Source of the DNA: Pseudomonas sp.
Lineage (GTDB): Bacteria; Pseudomonadota; Gammaproteobacteria; Pseudomonadales; Pseudomonadaceae
Direction of reading: 5' to 3'
Length of the DNA stretch: 40,351 bases
Assembly (NCBI GenBank): GCA_030603065.1
Contig: JAUVYN010000025.1
Location: 1-40,351, forward strand
Shown here: positions 1-11,139 of the stretch, in pieces
How positions within the stretch are numbered: position 1 is the first letter of the stretch
How the letters are laid out: the number at the start of each line of letters is the position of its first letter
Made by a program: the position numbers and the translations under genes
Notes under the pieces: model-generated
Told to the model about the DNA's origin: nothing
The model's database searches: none
What the model saw: the letters and a program-made list of their open reading frames with translations, nothing else

Positions 1-324
1 CAAATTCTTGAGCTGGTCGGGCAACCCGGCTTCGCCGGCCTGCCCCGACCTCGCAAATCGCACACCCTGTTCGGTAAAACGCTGGGTCATTTCGTCCACG
101 TAGGCCTGATGCCCGCCATTGCAAGGGCATCCGCTTTGCCAAACGTGCACCACCTGTATCTGTCCAGGTTCGAATGGCGGACTGACCGACACCCCGGCGA
201 AATAGGCCGGTCGCTCGAAATTGCGCAGATATTGCCCTTCGTACCACCAGAACGCCCAGACCAAGCCTGCTGCCCAGATGAATAGCAGGCCGATCGTAAT
301 CAGTTTGCGCTGAATTGTTCCCAC
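1..324 (-). CDS. DUF6436 family membrane-anchored thioredoxin-like protein (3' part cut off)
   Basis: Minus-strand reading frame of 108 codons that runs off the left edge, so the C-terminus is missing. It starts at a GTG (324-322) directly preceded in frame by a TGA, so no earlier start is possible. The N-terminus has a short basic stretch (QRK) followed by one hydrophobic segment at about residues 8-27 (LITIGLLFIWAAGLVWAFW), which suggests a signal anchor with the rest in the periplasm. At about residues 62-72 it has HVWQSGCPCNGGH, a strand followed by a CPC motif that resembles the active-site region of thioredoxin-like folds. From memory this matches the DUF6436 family found near hemB in Pseudomonas. 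The function is unknown. A redox role is inference from the Cys pair only. Confidence 0.75.
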   Translation of the reverse strand, partial: MGTIQRKLITIGLLFIWAAGLVWAFWWYEGQYLRNFERPAYFAGVSVSPPFEPGQIQVVHVWQSGCPCNGGHQAYVDEMTQRFTEQGVRFARSGQAGEAGLPDQLKNL

Positions 325-562
325 AGGCTCTCATCGGATCGCTCGGCGACCACGCTCAATATAAGTTATTACCAATAATTGTACACAAATGTACATATGT
401 ACAGCTTTTTAACTTAGTTCATTGGAAATGCCGACCAGAGCACATTTCCGAAGGAACCGCGGCGCCCCGATGAAGGTCTGCTGCTACTGTCCCGATATTC
501 AATGGACTCCCTTTTGATATTCGCAGTGGCCGGCCGTCTCGGGCCGGGCAAGGATGGCCTGA
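325..562. promoter_or_regulatory. Divergent intergenic region with three TGTACA half-sites
   Basis: This 238-bp gap separates the DUF6436 gene (minus) from the GGDEF gene (plus). An AT-rich stretch at 358-420 contrasts with the GC-rich surroundings. TGTACA occurs at 380-385, 390-395 and 398-403. The last two form a perfect 14-bp palindrome, TGTACATATGTACA (390-403), with the third copy 10 bp away, about one helical turn. A second dyad lies at 424-430 (GGAAATG) and 443-449 (CATTTCC). This arrangement looks like an operator for a dimeric regulator placed over the promoters. Which protein binds, and which of the two genes it controls, cannot be read from the sequence. Confidence 0.5.
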
Positions 563-2846
<2,284 letters not shown>

Positions 2847-2858
2847 ACAGAGGAACCC

Positions 2859-5084
2859 ATGCAGGAACTCAAGACTGTGCGTGAAGAACGGCTGCCGCAG
2901 AATGCCGAGATCGAGCAGCCGGTTGCGGGCGAATCCGCCAACCGGCCCCTGATGCCGGTCCCGGCACCGGAGCCCGTTGCAGCGCCGCCCGCGCCGGTGC
3001 CGGACATCAACGCGCCAGAGCTGTTCATCCACCGCGAGCTGTCGCAGCTGCAATTCAATATCCGCGTACTGGAGCAGGCGCTGGATGAGTCCTACCCGCT
3101 GCTCGAACGCCTCAAGTTCCTGCTTATCTTTTCCAGCAATCTCGATGAGTTCTTCGAGATCCGAGTCGCGGGACTGAAGAAACAGATAACCTTCGCCCGC
3201 GAGCAGACAGGTCCTGATGGGCTCCAGCCGCAGCAGGTACTCAGCCGTATCAGCGAACTGGCGCACCAACAGGTCAGCCGTCAGTACTCGATACTCAATG
3301 ACGTTCTGCTACCGCAGTTGGCCGAGCGCGGTATCCGCTTCGTCCGGCGCCACCAGTGGACCCACAAGCAGACGCTCTGGGTACGCCGCTATTTTCGACA
3401 GGAAGTGGCCCCAATCATCAGCCCTATTGGCCTGGATCCGACGCACCCCTTCCCGCTGCTGGTGAACAAGAGCCTGAACTTCATCGTGCAGCTCGAGGGG
3501 ACCGACGCCTTTGGCCGCGACTCGGGTCTGGCGATCATTCCGGCACCACGCTCGCTGCCGCGGCTGATCCGCTTCCCGCAGGAGCTGTGCTCGGGCGCGG
3601 ACGACTTCATATTCCTGTCGTCCATGATCCATGCCCACGCCGACGACCTGTTCCCGGGCATGAAGGTACTCGGCTGCTACCAGTTCCGCCTGACCCGCAA
3701 CGCGGATCTGATCGTCGATCCGGATGAAGTCGACGATCTGGCCCGAGCGCTGCGCGGCGAGCTGCTGTCGCGACGTTACGGCGACGCCGTGCGTCTGGAG
3801 GTGGCGGACAACTGTCCCAAGCCGCTTACCGATTTCCTGCTGCGCCAGTTCGGCCTGAGCGAGTCCGAGCTGTACGAGGTCAACGGCCCGGTCAACCTGA
3901 CTCGGCTGTTTTCCATCACCGGCCTGGAAAACCATCCGGAACTGCAGTTCCCGCCCTTCAGCCCCGGCATACCCAAGCTGCTGTCGAGCGCCGACAACCT
4001 GTTCCAGGCGATCAGCAAGCAGGACATCCTGCTGCTGCACCCTTATGAATCCTTCAGTCCGGTCGTCGACCTGCTGCGCCAGGCGGCGCAGGACCCCTGC
4101 GTGCTGGCAATCAAGCAGACGCTGTACCGCACCGGGGCCAACTCTGAAATCGTCAATGCCCTGGTCGAGGCAGCGCGCAACGGCAAGGAGGTCACGGTGG
4201 TGATCGAGCTGCGCGCACGCTTCGATGAAGAATCCAACCTGCAACTGGCCAGTCGCCTGCAGCAGGCCGGCGCGGTGGTCATTTATGGCGTGGTCGGCTT
4301 CAAGACACACGCCAAGATGATGCTGATTCTGCGCCGTGAGGAGCAAGGCCTGCGCCGCTACGTGCATATGGGCACCGGCAACTACCACGCCGGCAACGCC
4401 CGCCTCTACACCGATTACAGCATCCTGACCTCGGACCTCGCGCTGACCGAAGACGTGCACAAGCTGTTCAATCAGTTGATCGGCATGGGCAAGACCCTGC
4501 GGATGAAAAAACTGCTGCAGGCGCCCTTTACCCTCAAAAAGCGCCTGCTCGAACTGATCAATCGCGAAGCACAGGCCGCCGCGGCGGGTAATCCGGCACA
4601 CATCATCGCCAAGGTGAATGCGCTGACCGACGCCAAGGTCATCAAGGCATTGTACAAGGCTTCCCAAGCAGGGGTGAAAATCGATCTCATAGTGCGCGGC
4701 ATGTGCTGTTTACGCCCGGGAGTACCGGGGGTATCGCATAACATCACGGTGCGCTCGATCATCGGACGTTTCCTCGAGCACAGTCGGGTGTATTACTTCC
4801 TGAATGGTGGCCACGAACAGGTCTGGCTGTCCAGCGCCGACATGATGGAGCGCAACCTGGACAAGCGCGTGGAAACCTGTTTCCCGCTGGAAGGCAAGAA
4901 GCTGATCACTCGAGCCAAGCAGGAGCTGCAGGTATTCATTACCGACAATACCCAGAGCTGGATCCTGCAGCCGGACGGCACTTATGTACGCAGTAGCCCA
5001 ACCGGCAACCAGATCGCCCGCAGCGCGCAGGCGACCCTGCTGGAGAAGCTGGGCAATTCGCCTCAGCGCACCGTCAGCGTATAG
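2859..5084 (+). CDS. ppk: Polyphosphate kinase 1
   Basis: Reversibly polymerises the terminal phosphate of ATP into long-chain polyphosphate. The 741-residue protein has the four-domain PPK1 layout. A Pro/Ala-rich N-terminal extension (about residues 20-48) precedes the conserved start at [14 protein letters not shown]. The histidine that becomes phosphorylated is H484 in KTHAK, and the second catalytic histidine is H641 in HSRVYYF. Both lie in the phospholipase D-like C1/C2 domains. The start ATG has AGAGG just upstream and lies 12 bp after hemB. The gene is convergent with ppx, and the last 22 bp of the two coding regions overlap (5063-5084), with no room for a separate terminator. Confidence 0.97.
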   Translation: MQELKTVREERLPQNAEIEQPVAGESANRPLMPVPAPEPVAAPPAPVPDINAPELFIHRELSQLQFNIRVLEQALDESYPLLERLKFLLIFSSNLDEFFEIRVAGLKKQITFAREQTGPDGLQPQQVLSRISELAHQQVSRQYSILNDVLLPQLAERGIRFVRRHQWTHKQTLWVRRYFRQEVAPIISPIGLDPTHPFPLLVNKSLNFIVQLEGTDAFGRDSGLAIIPAPRSLPRLIRFPQELCSGADDFIFLSSMIHAHADDLFPGMKVLGCYQFRLTRNADLIVDPDEVDDLARALRGELLSRRYGDAVRLEVADNCPKPLTDFLLRQFGLSESELYEVNGPVNLTRLFSITGLENHPELQFPPFSPGIPKLLSSADNLFQAISKQDILLLHPYESFSPVVDLLRQAAQDPCVLAIKQTLYRTGANSEIVNALVEAARNGKEVTVVIELRARFDEESNLQLASRLQQAGAVVIYGVVGFKTHAKMMLILRREEQGLRRYVHMGTGNYHAGNARLYTDYSILTSDLALTEDVHKLFNQLIGMGKTLRMKKLLQAPFTLKKRLLELINREAQAAAAGNPAHIIAKVNALTDAKVIKALYKASQAGVKIDLIVRGMCCLRPGVPGVSHNITVRSIIGRFLEHSRVYYFLNGGHEQVWLSSADMMERNLDKRVETCFPLEGKKLITRAKQELQVFITDNTQSWILQPDGTYVRSSPTGNQIARSAQATLLEKLGNSPQRTVSV

Positions 5085-6565
5085 CCGACCTTGGCCCAGA
5101 ATACCGCTTCCTGCTCGAAGTCGGCCTGGGTCAGGGGGTTGTCGGCCAGCCAGCCAGAGGGAAAGCTCAGGGTCAGCCCGGCTTCCGTAGCCTCGACCTG
5201 AAGGGACGGCATCTCCTGGTTGCCGCGGATGTGGTGATACAGGATAGCCAGCCGCAGCAGCATGCTCAGACGCAGCAAAGCGGTGGCATCCTCGCCGAAC
5301 TCTGCCAGCCGTTCAGGCCCCGGCAGGCTGCGTCGTTGACCGCGAATGAGCAGTGCGAGGGCCTGCTGTTCGTAGCGTGAAAAGCCCGCCAGGTCGGCAT
5401 GTTCGATCAGATAGGCGCCATGCTTGTGGTACTGGTTGTGAGCAATGTCCATCCCCACTTCATGAATACGCGCCGCCCAGCTCAGCAGATCCGCCTGCTT
5501 GCTGTTGAGATCCCAGCCCTGGCTGACCTCTCTGAACAGGCGCATCGCCATCTGCTCGACTCGCTCAGCCTGGAACACATCCACATGATAGCGCTCGATC
5601 AGCGCTCCGAGGGTGCGCTCGCGGACATCTTCGTGGCTGTGCCGTCCGAGCAGGTCGTAGAGTGCACCTTCGCGCAGCGCGCCTTCGGAATGGGTCATGG
5701 TTTCGATACCCAATGCATCGAAAGCAGCCTCGAGGATGGCCAGCCCTGCCGGAAGAATCGGCCGCCGTTCGGCCTTCAGCCCCGGCAGATCGAGCTTTTC
5801 CACCTGGCCCGCCTTGATAAGCCGGCGCTTGAGCCAGAGCAGTCCGTCCCGCGTGACCTCCCCCTGGCCCTGCCCACCAGCCTGCAGGCATTGCCCTATT
5901 GATCGAATGGTACCGGATGAACCAACTGCCTCCTGCCAGCCGAGACGCTGAATAGGCTGTTCGATCTGCATCAATTCCAGACGCGCGTGGGTATAGGCCT
6001 GGGCGTAACGGGTCGCAGAGATACGGCCGTCCGCAAAAAAATTGCGCGTGAAGGATACACAGCCAATCTGCAGGCTCTCTCGAAGCAATGACTCGAAGCG
6101 CTCCCCGACGATGAACTCGGTACTACCGCCACCTATGTCCATCACCAACCGCTTGCCCTCATCATCGGCAAGCGTATGCGCTACGCCAAGGTAGATCAGG
6201 CGCGCCTCTTCGCGGCCGGACACCACGTCGACCCGGTGGCCCAGAATCTGACGGACCTGACGAATGAACTGGGCTCGATTGCGCGCCTCGCGCAATGCAT
6301 TGGTACCGACCACACGCACCGCCGACTCCGGCAGACCGTTGATCAGTTGCGCGAACCGACGCAGGCAGTCGAGCCCGCGCTGCATCGATTCTTCGCTGAG
6401 GTTGCCGTCCTCGCCCAGCCCGGCGCCCAACTGAACTTTCTCGCCCAGGCGCTCGAGAATGCGAATCTCACCATGGTCGACTCGTGCCAGCACCATGTGA
6501 AAACTGTTGGAGCCAAGATCAATGGCAGCAATCAGCGGCAGTTCGGTCTGTTCTGTGTTGGCCAT
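5063..6565 (-). CDS. ppx: Exopolyphosphatase
   Basis: Hydrolyses terminal phosphate from polyphosphate, opposing the neighbouring ppk. The 500-residue protein has the ASKHA fold signatures: [13 protein letters not shown] at about 13-25, the catalytic SGREEARL with E120, and DIGGGSTE at 143-150. The C-terminal half is the HD-like helical domain (for example [20 protein letters not shown]). I chose the ATG at 6565 rather than the GTG two codons upstream, because GAGG lies 8 nt before the ATG but only 2 nt before the GTG. The gene is convergent with ppk, overlapping it by 22 bp, and divergent from trxA. A related enzyme, GppA, degrades pppGpp, but the synteny with ppk favours Ppx. Confidence 0.95.
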   Translation of the reverse strand: MANTEQTELPLIAAIDLGSNSFHMVLARVDHGEIRILERLGEKVQLGAGLGEDGNLSEESMQRGLDCLRRFAQLINGLPESAVRVVGTNALREARNRAQFIRQVRQILGHRVDVVSGREEARLIYLGVAHTLADDEGKRLVMDIGGGSTEFIVGERFESLLRESLQIGCVSFTRNFFADGRISATRYAQAYTHARLELMQIEQPIQRLGWQEAVGSSGTIRSIGQCLQAGGQGQGEVTRDGLLWLKRRLIKAGQVEKLDLPGLKAERRPILPAGLAILEAAFDALGIETMTHSEGALREGALYDLLGRHSHEDVRERTLGALIERYHVDVFQAERVEQMAMRLFREVSQGWDLNSKQADLLSWAARIHEVGMDIAHNQYHKHGAYLIEHADLAGFSRYEQQALALLIRGQRRSLPGPERLAEFGEDATALLRLSMLLRLAILYHHIRGNQEMPSLQVEATEAGLTLSFPSGWLADNPLTQADFEQEAVFWAKVGYTLTVR

Positions 6566-6667
6566 GCACACACCCTCGTTGAGCTGCCCGGAATTCTAGC
6601 ACCCATGAAGACCTTTGTCGGTCAGCCGCGCCGGGGGGATCGCGACTTTCCCACATTGGCGAGGGGG

Positions 6668-6676
6668 TGCTATGAT
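6668..6676 (+). promoter_or_regulatory. Candidate extended -10 promoter for trxA
   Basis: TGCTATGAT at 6668-6676 is an extended -10 element (TGn plus TATGAT). It would start transcription near 6683, about 40 nt before the trxA start codon. I see no good -35 at the right distance, which is common for extended -10 promoters. Confidence 0.45.
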
Positions 6677-6723
6677 TGCCGCAAACTACGCCAGCTTTAT
6701 TCCCATTCCCCTTGGAGAGACTC

Positions 6724-7050
6724 ATGAGTGATTTGATCGTGCATGTCACCGATGCCAGCTTTGAAAGCGAAGTGCTCAAGGCCGACGGCCCGGTTCTGGT
6801 CGATTACTGGGCAGAATGGTGCGGCCCCTGCAAGATGATTGCGCCGGTGCTGGACGAAGTAGCCAAGGACTATGATGGCAAGCTCAAGATCTGCAAGCTG
6901 AACATCGACGAGAACACCGACACCCCACCGAAGTACGGCGTACGGGGCATTCCGACCCTGATGCTGTTCAAGGACGGGAATGTCGAGGCTACCAAGGTGG
7001 GAGCCCTGTCCAAGTCCCAACTGTCGGCCTTCCTCGACAGCAATATCTGA
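6724..7050 (+). CDS. trxA: Thioredoxin 1
   Basis: Cytosolic disulfide reductase that supplies electrons to ribonucleotide reductase, methionine sulfoxide reductases and others. The 108-residue protein is full length for the family. The active site WCGPCK has redox cysteines C33 and C36, and the cis-proline motif GIPTLMLF is present. The start ATG at 6724 has GGAG about 7 nt upstream. An in-frame earlier start would add 16 residues not seen in the family. It is divergent from ppx and lies upstream of rho, from which it is separated by a strong terminator. Confidence 0.98.
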   Translation: MSDLIVHVTDASFESEVLKADGPVLVDYWAEWCGPCKMIAPVLDEVAKDYDGKLKICKLNIDENTDTPPKYGVRGIPTLMLFKDGNVEATKVGALSKSQLSAFLDSNI

Positions 7051-7058
7051 ATAAACAG

Positions 7059-7095
7059 GCGCCCCCGTCTCGATTTCCGCCGAGGGGCGCTTTTT
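7059..7095 (+). terminator. Rho-independent terminator after trxA
   Basis: GCGCCCC at 7059-7065 pairs with GGGGCGC at 7084-7090, followed at once by five T residues (7091-7095). It lies 8 nt after the trxA stop codon. Confidence 0.85.
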
Positions 7096-7266
7096 CTGGG
7101 GCTTTCCCCTAGACGTCACCGGTTTGCGGTGCTAGATTTGCTTTCCAACTCCCTGCCGCACCCTGCGGCAATGGCTTCCCTACTTCAGCCAAATCCATCG
7201 CCCCATATTCCCATGGCGGCTCGTTACTAACCGTCCTGCCGAAAGACGATCATACTCATCGAACCT
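7096..7266 (+). promoter_or_regulatory. rho leader: C-rich, G-poor, with a perfect hairpin
   Basis: This 171-bp region between the trxA terminator and rho must hold the rho promoter and leader. In 7141-7260 I count about 47 C and 19 G on the coding strand, far from the local balance and typical of a Rho utilisation (rut) region. It contains a perfect hairpin, TGCCGCA (7154-7160), loop CCC, TGCGGCA (7164-7170), not followed by a T tract. In E. coli, rho controls its own expression by premature Rho-dependent termination in its leader. The composition here suggests the same. I could not assign a convincing promoter. Confidence 0.55.
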
Positions 7267-8532
7267 ATGAACCTGACCGAACTTAAACAAAAACCCATTA
7301 CCGAACTGCTGGAAATCGCCGACCAGATGGGCCTCGAGAACATGGGCCGATCGCGCAAACAGGATGTGATCTTCGCCATCCTGAAAAAGCACGCGAAGGG
7401 CGGTGAAGACATCCACGGCGACGGTGTACTGGAAATTCTGCAGGATGGTTTCGGTTTTCTTCGCTCGGCAGACTCGTCCTACCTTGCCGGCCCTGATGAC
7501 ATTTACGTTTCCCCCAGCCAGATTCGCCGTTTCAACCTGCGTACTGGCGACACCATCTCCGGCAAGATCAGACCCCCGAAGGATGGCGAACGATACTTCG
7601 CACTGCTAAAGGTCGACTCGATCAACTTCGACCGGCCGGAAAACACCAAGAACAAGATTCTGTTCGAAAACCTCACTCCTCTGTTCCCTGACGAGCGCCT
7701 GAAGATGGAAGCCGGCAACGGCTCTACCGAAGACCTCATGGCGCGCATCATCGACCTGTGCGCACCAATCGGTAAGGGACAGCGCGGCTTGCTGGTCGCA
7801 CCGCCGAAAGCCGGTAAGACCCTGATGCTGCAAAACATCGCCTCGAACATTGCGCGCAACAACCCCGAGTGCCATCTGATCGTACTGCTGATCGACGAGC
7901 GCCCGGAAGAAGTGACCGAAATGCAGCGCACCGTACGCGGTGAAGTGGTCGCCTCGACCTTCGACGAGCCCCCGAGCCGCCACGTTCAGGTCGCCGAGAT
8001 GGTAATCGAGAAGGCCAAGCGCCTGGTCGAGCACAAGAAGGATGTCATCATTCTGCTCGACTCCATCACCCGCCTGGCGCGTGCCTACAACACCGTGATC
8101 CCGAGCTCCGGCAAGGTGCTGACCGGTGGTGTAGACGCTCACGCCCTGGAAAAGCCCAAGCGTTTCTTCGGCGCGGCCCGCAACATCGAGGAAGGCGGTA
8201 GCCTGACCATCATCGCCACCGCGCTGGTCGATACCGGGTCGAAGATGGACGAGGTGATCTACGAGGAATTCAAGGGCACCGGCAACATGGAGATCCACCT
8301 GGATCGCAAGATTGCCGAGAAGCGCGTGTTCCCGGCGATCAACATCAACCGTTCCGGCACCCGCCGTGAAGAGTTGCTGACCAGCGAAGACGAACTGCAG
8401 CGCATGTGGATTCTGCGCAAGATTCTGCACTCGATGGAAGAGATCGCCGCGATCGAATTCCTGCTGGATCGGCTGAAGGATACCAAGACCAACGACGAGT
8501 TCTTCCAGTCGATGAAGCGCAGCAAGAACTGA
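7267..8532 (+). CDS. rho: Transcription termination factor Rho
   Basis: Hexameric RNA-dependent ATPase and helicase that terminates transcription. The 421-residue product is about the E. coli length. Residues 1-47 are the N-terminal helical part starting at the conserved MNLTELK. The RNA-binding cold-shock-like domain follows ([16 protein letters not shown] at 51-66, then [13 protein letters not shown]). The Walker A loop is [12 protein letters not shown] at about 174-185, with K181 and K184 as in E. coli. The Q-loop region ([13 protein letters not shown]) and R-loop region ([11 protein letters not shown]) are also present. There is no obvious Shine-Dalgarno sequence before the ATG, which may matter for leader control. 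A GC hairpin lies just after the gene. Confidence 0.98.
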   Translation: MNLTELKQKPITELLEIADQMGLENMGRSRKQDVIFAILKKHAKGGEDIHGDGVLEILQDGFGFLRSADSSYLAGPDDIYVSPSQIRRFNLRTGDTISGKIRPPKDGERYFALLKVDSINFDRPENTKNKILFENLTPLFPDERLKMEAGNGSTEDLMARIIDLCAPIGKGQRGLLVAPPKAGKTLMLQNIASNIARNNPECHLIVLLIDERPEEVTEMQRTVRGEVVASTFDEPPSRHVQVAEMVIEKAKRLVEHKKDVIILLDSITRLARAYNTVIPSSGKVLTGGVDAHALEKPKRFFGAARNIEEGGSLTIIATALVDTGSKMDEVIYEEFKGTGNMEIHLDRKIAEKRVFPAININRSGTRREELLTSEDELQRMWILRKILHSMEEIAAIEFLLDRLKDTKTNDEFFQSMKRSKN

Positions 8533-8543
8533 CCCCGCTGTAA

Positions 8544-8563
8544 CGGCCGCCTTCGGGCGGCCG
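8544..8563 (+). terminator. Hairpin after rho, weak terminator
   Basis: CGGCCGCC (8544-8551), a stable TTCG loop (8552-8555) and GGCGGCCG (8556-8563) form a perfect 8-bp stem 11 nt after the rho stop. The following bases (ATTAGCATTA) are not a T tract, so termination by this hairpin alone would be weak. It may instead protect the 3' end. Confidence 0.5.
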
Positions 8564-8694
8564 ATTAGCATTATCCGCAAAAGATTCCTGCTTCCGATCG
8601 ACTGCTTCCCGCGGCATACTCGTCGCACGTCAAACTCCAGAAGGCAACGCACCCAAAGCGGCCGGCTGCCTGCAGAAAAGGCTTGAAAGCACCC

Positions 8695-10161
8695 ATGCAA
8701 TATTCCGATCTGCGCGACTTCATCAAGGGACTGGAACAGCGCGGCGAACTCAAGCGCATCCGGACGCCGGTCTCCCCGGTGTTGGAGATGACCGAAATCT
8801 GTGACCGAACGTTGCGCAAGGCTGGCCCTGCCTTGCTGTTCGAAACCCCCACCGGGTTCGACATGCCGGTACTCGGCAATCTGTTCGGCACGCCCGGACG
8901 TGTGGCGCTGGGCATGGGAGCCGAAGACGTGTCGGAACTGCGGGAGATCGGCAAGCTGCTGGCGTTTCTGAAGGAGCCCGACCCGCCGAAGGGGCTCAAG
9001 GACGCCTGGTCGAAGTTGCCGATCTTCAAAAAGGTCATCTCCATGGCGCCCAAGACGGTGCGCGATGCACCCTGCCAGGAGCTAGTGTTCGAGGGAGACG
9101 AGGTAGATCTCAGCCGAATACCGGTACAGACCTGCTGGCCGGGCGACGCCGGCCCGCTGATCACCTGGGGCCTGGTAGTCACCCGCGGCCCGAACAAGGA
9201 CAGGCAGAATCTGGGTATCTATCGGCAGCAGGTGATCGGTCGAAACAAGGTCATCATGCGCTGGCTCAGCCACCGTGGCGGCGCGCTGGATTACCATGAA
9301 TGGTGCAAGAAGCACCCCGGCGAGCCCTTCCCCATTGCGGTCGCGCTCGGCGCGGACCCGGCGACCATCCTCGGCGCAGTGACCCCGGTCCCTGATACGC
9401 TCTCGGAGTACGCTTTCGCCGGGCTACTGCGTGGCCAGCGCACCGAGCTGGTCAAGTGCCGCGGCTCGAACCTGCAGGTGCCGGCCAGTGCAGAGATCGT
9501 GCTGGAGGGCGTAATTCACCCCGGCGAGACCGCCGAGGAAGGCCCCTTCGGCGACCATACAGGCTATTACAACGAAGTGGACCGTTTTCCGGTGTTCACC
9601 ATCGAACGCATTACCCAGCGCAGCAAGCCTATCTATCACAGTACCTACACTGGCCGTCCACCGGACGAGCCAGCGGTGCTGGGTGTAGCGCTGAACGAGG
9701 TGTTCGTCCCGATTTTGCAGAAGCAGTTCCCGGAGATCACCGATTTCTACCTGCCGCCGGAGGGCTGCTCGTACCGCATGGCGGTGGTCTCGATGAAGAA
9801 GCAGTACCCCGGCCATGCCAAGCGCGTCATGCTCGGCGTGTGGAGCTTCCTGCGCCAGTTCATGTACACCAAGTTCGTGATCGTCACTGACGACGACGTC
9901 AACGTGCGCGACTGGAACGATGTGATCTGGGCCATCACCACCCGCATGGACCCCAAGCGCGACACTGTACTGATCGATAACACTCCGATCGATTACCTGG
10001 ACTTCGCCTCGCCGGTCTCCGGGCTGGGCAGCAAGATGGGGTTGGACGCCACCAACAAATGGCCGGGTGAAACGACCCGCGAGTGGGGGGTGGCGATCAC
10101 TCAGGACCCACAAGTCGTGCAGCGGGTCGACGCCATCTGGCAAGAACTGGGTATCGACTGA
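8695..10161 (+). CDS. ubiD: 4-hydroxy-3-polyprenylbenzoate decarboxylase
   Basis: Decarboxylates the prenylated 4-hydroxybenzoate ring in ubiquinone synthesis, using prenylated FMN made by UbiX. The 488-residue protein is full length and collinear with Pseudomonas Ubi[18 protein letters not shown] at the N-terminus, then [24 protein letters not shown], the cofactor region around [10 protein letters not shown], and [12 protein letters not shown] chose the ATG at 8695, with GAAAG 5 nt upstream, over a TTG at 8683. The stop overlaps the start of the next gene by one base (TGATG), so translational coupling to the flavin reductase is likely. No ubiX lies in this window. Confidence 0.95.
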   Translation: MQYSDLRDFIKGLEQRGELKRIRTPVSPVLEMTEICDRTLRKAGPALLFETPTGFDMPVLGNLFGTPGRVALGMGAEDVSELREIGKLLAFLKEPDPPKGLKDAWSKLPIFKKVISMAPKTVRDAPCQELVFEGDEVDLSRIPVQTCWPGDAGPLITWGLVVTRGPNKDRQNLGIYRQQVIGRNKVIMRWLSHRGGALDYHEWCKKHPGEPFPIAVALGADPATILGAVTPVPDTLSEYAFAGLLRGQRTELVKCRGSNLQVPASAEIVLEGVIHPGETAEEGPFGDHTGYYNEVDRFPVFTIERITQRSKPIYHSTYTGRPPDEPAVLGVALNEVFVPILQKQFPEITDFYLPPEGCSYRMAVVSMKKQYPGHAKRVMLGVWSFLRQFMYTKFVIVTDDDVNVRDWNDVIWAITTRMDPKRDTVLIDNTPIDYLDFASPVSGLGSKMGLDATNKWPGETTREWGVAITQDPQVVQRVDAIWQELGID

Positions 10162-11129
10162 TGCGAGTGCTCGTCGAACCCTACGGACACCAGCTCGAGA
10201 CGCTCCCCGGCGAGCGAATTCTTGATGCCGCCCGGCGTCTCGGCTACCAGGTGCCGCAAAGCTGCCGCAACGGTAACTGCCACATATGTGCTGCGGAACT
10301 GCGGGCCGGTCGGGTACTGCAGGGCAACGCGGTCCTCGAGCGGGGAGAATTCTATACCTGTATCGCGGAACCGCTGAACGATGTCGTGCTGCATTGGGAC
10401 GGCGTACTCGCTCCGGGCGAGCTGCCGATACGCGACCTGAGCTGCCAACTGATCGAGGCCACGCCACTGCACGCCGAAGTATGGCGCATCCGGCTGCGAG
10501 CCCCGGCAGGCAGACCGCTGAACTACCACGCCGGCCAATATCTCTTGCTCGAAAGGCCTGACGGGGAAGTGTCGGCGTTTTCGATAGCGTCGGCGCCCCA
10601 TGAAGGGCGGGAGCTGGAGCTGCACATTCAGGCGCGGGACCAGTCGACGCTGGCCCTGGTGGAACACCTTCGACGGGAGCGGCTGGTACGCATCCGCGCA
10701 CCCTTCGGCGATTGTCGACTGGCTGGTCCTCCGCAGCGCCCGCTGGTGCTGATCGCTGCCGGAACCGGACTGGCCCAGATTCAGAGCCTGGTGGAGTACT
10801 GCCTTGCGCAGCAGGTTACACTCCCCCTGCATGTTTACTGGGGAGTGCGAGAAGCCTCCGACTTTTACGCTGCGCCCCATTGGGAGCGCTGGGAACAGGA
10901 GAGCCGGCTGTATCTGCACCGGGTAGTGAGCGACGACGCGGCGTATCCAGGCCGTCAGGGCGTGCTGGCTCAGGCGATTCTGGAGGATCTGGCCGATCTG
11001 GCAAGCTACGACTTCTACGTGAGCGGTTCGCCCGGCATGGTCTACGGCACCTTCGACACGCTGGTCGCCGCGGGCATGCCGGCAGACCAGCTGTATTCGG
11101 ACGTGTTCGCCTACGCTCCGCGGGACTGA
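10161..11129 (+). CDS. Ferredoxin-fused NAD(P)H-flavin reductase family protein
   Basis: A 322-residue electron-transfer protein with two modules. Residues 1 to about 88 are a plant-type [2Fe-2S] ferredoxin domain with C-x4-C-x2-C (SCRNGNCHIC) and a fourth Cys in FYTC. Residues from about 95 on are a ferredoxin-NADP reductase module: an FAD-binding barrel ending in AFSIASAP (RxYS-type site with Phe in place of Tyr), then a nucleotide-binding domain with AAGTGLAQIQSLV and the terminal YVSGSPGMV. Such proteins are often labelled CDP-6-deoxy-delta-3,4-glucoseen reductase, but no deoxysugar genes are nearby. It starts inside the ubiD stop codon. E. coli has the flavin reductase gene fre next to ubiD, so supplying reduced flavin to the UbiX/UbiD system is a sensible inference. 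It is convergent with hemY, 10 bp apart. Confidence 0.85.
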   Translation: MRVLVEPYGHQLETLPGERILDAARRLGYQVPQSCRNGNCHICAAELRAGRVLQGNAVLERGEFYTCIAEPLNDVVLHWDGVLAPGELPIRDLSCQLIEATPLHAEVWRIRLRAPAGRPLNYHAGQYLLLERPDGEVSAFSIASAPHEGRELELHIQARDQSTLALVEHLRRERLVRIRAPFGDCRLAGPPQRPLVLIAAGTGLAQIQSLVEYCLAQQVTLPLHVYWGVREASDFYAAPHWERWEQESRLYLHRVVSDDAAYPGRQGVLAQAILEDLADLASYDFYVSGSPGMVYGTFDTLVAAGMPADQLYSDVFAYAPRD

Positions 11130-11139
11130 GGAAGCCGCT

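Noticed and set aside
10161-11129. Deoxysugar (CDP-glucoseen) reductase function for the ferredoxin-fused reductase
   Set aside because: Domain similarity alone gives that name. No deoxysugar genes are nearby and coupling to ubiD suggests another role.
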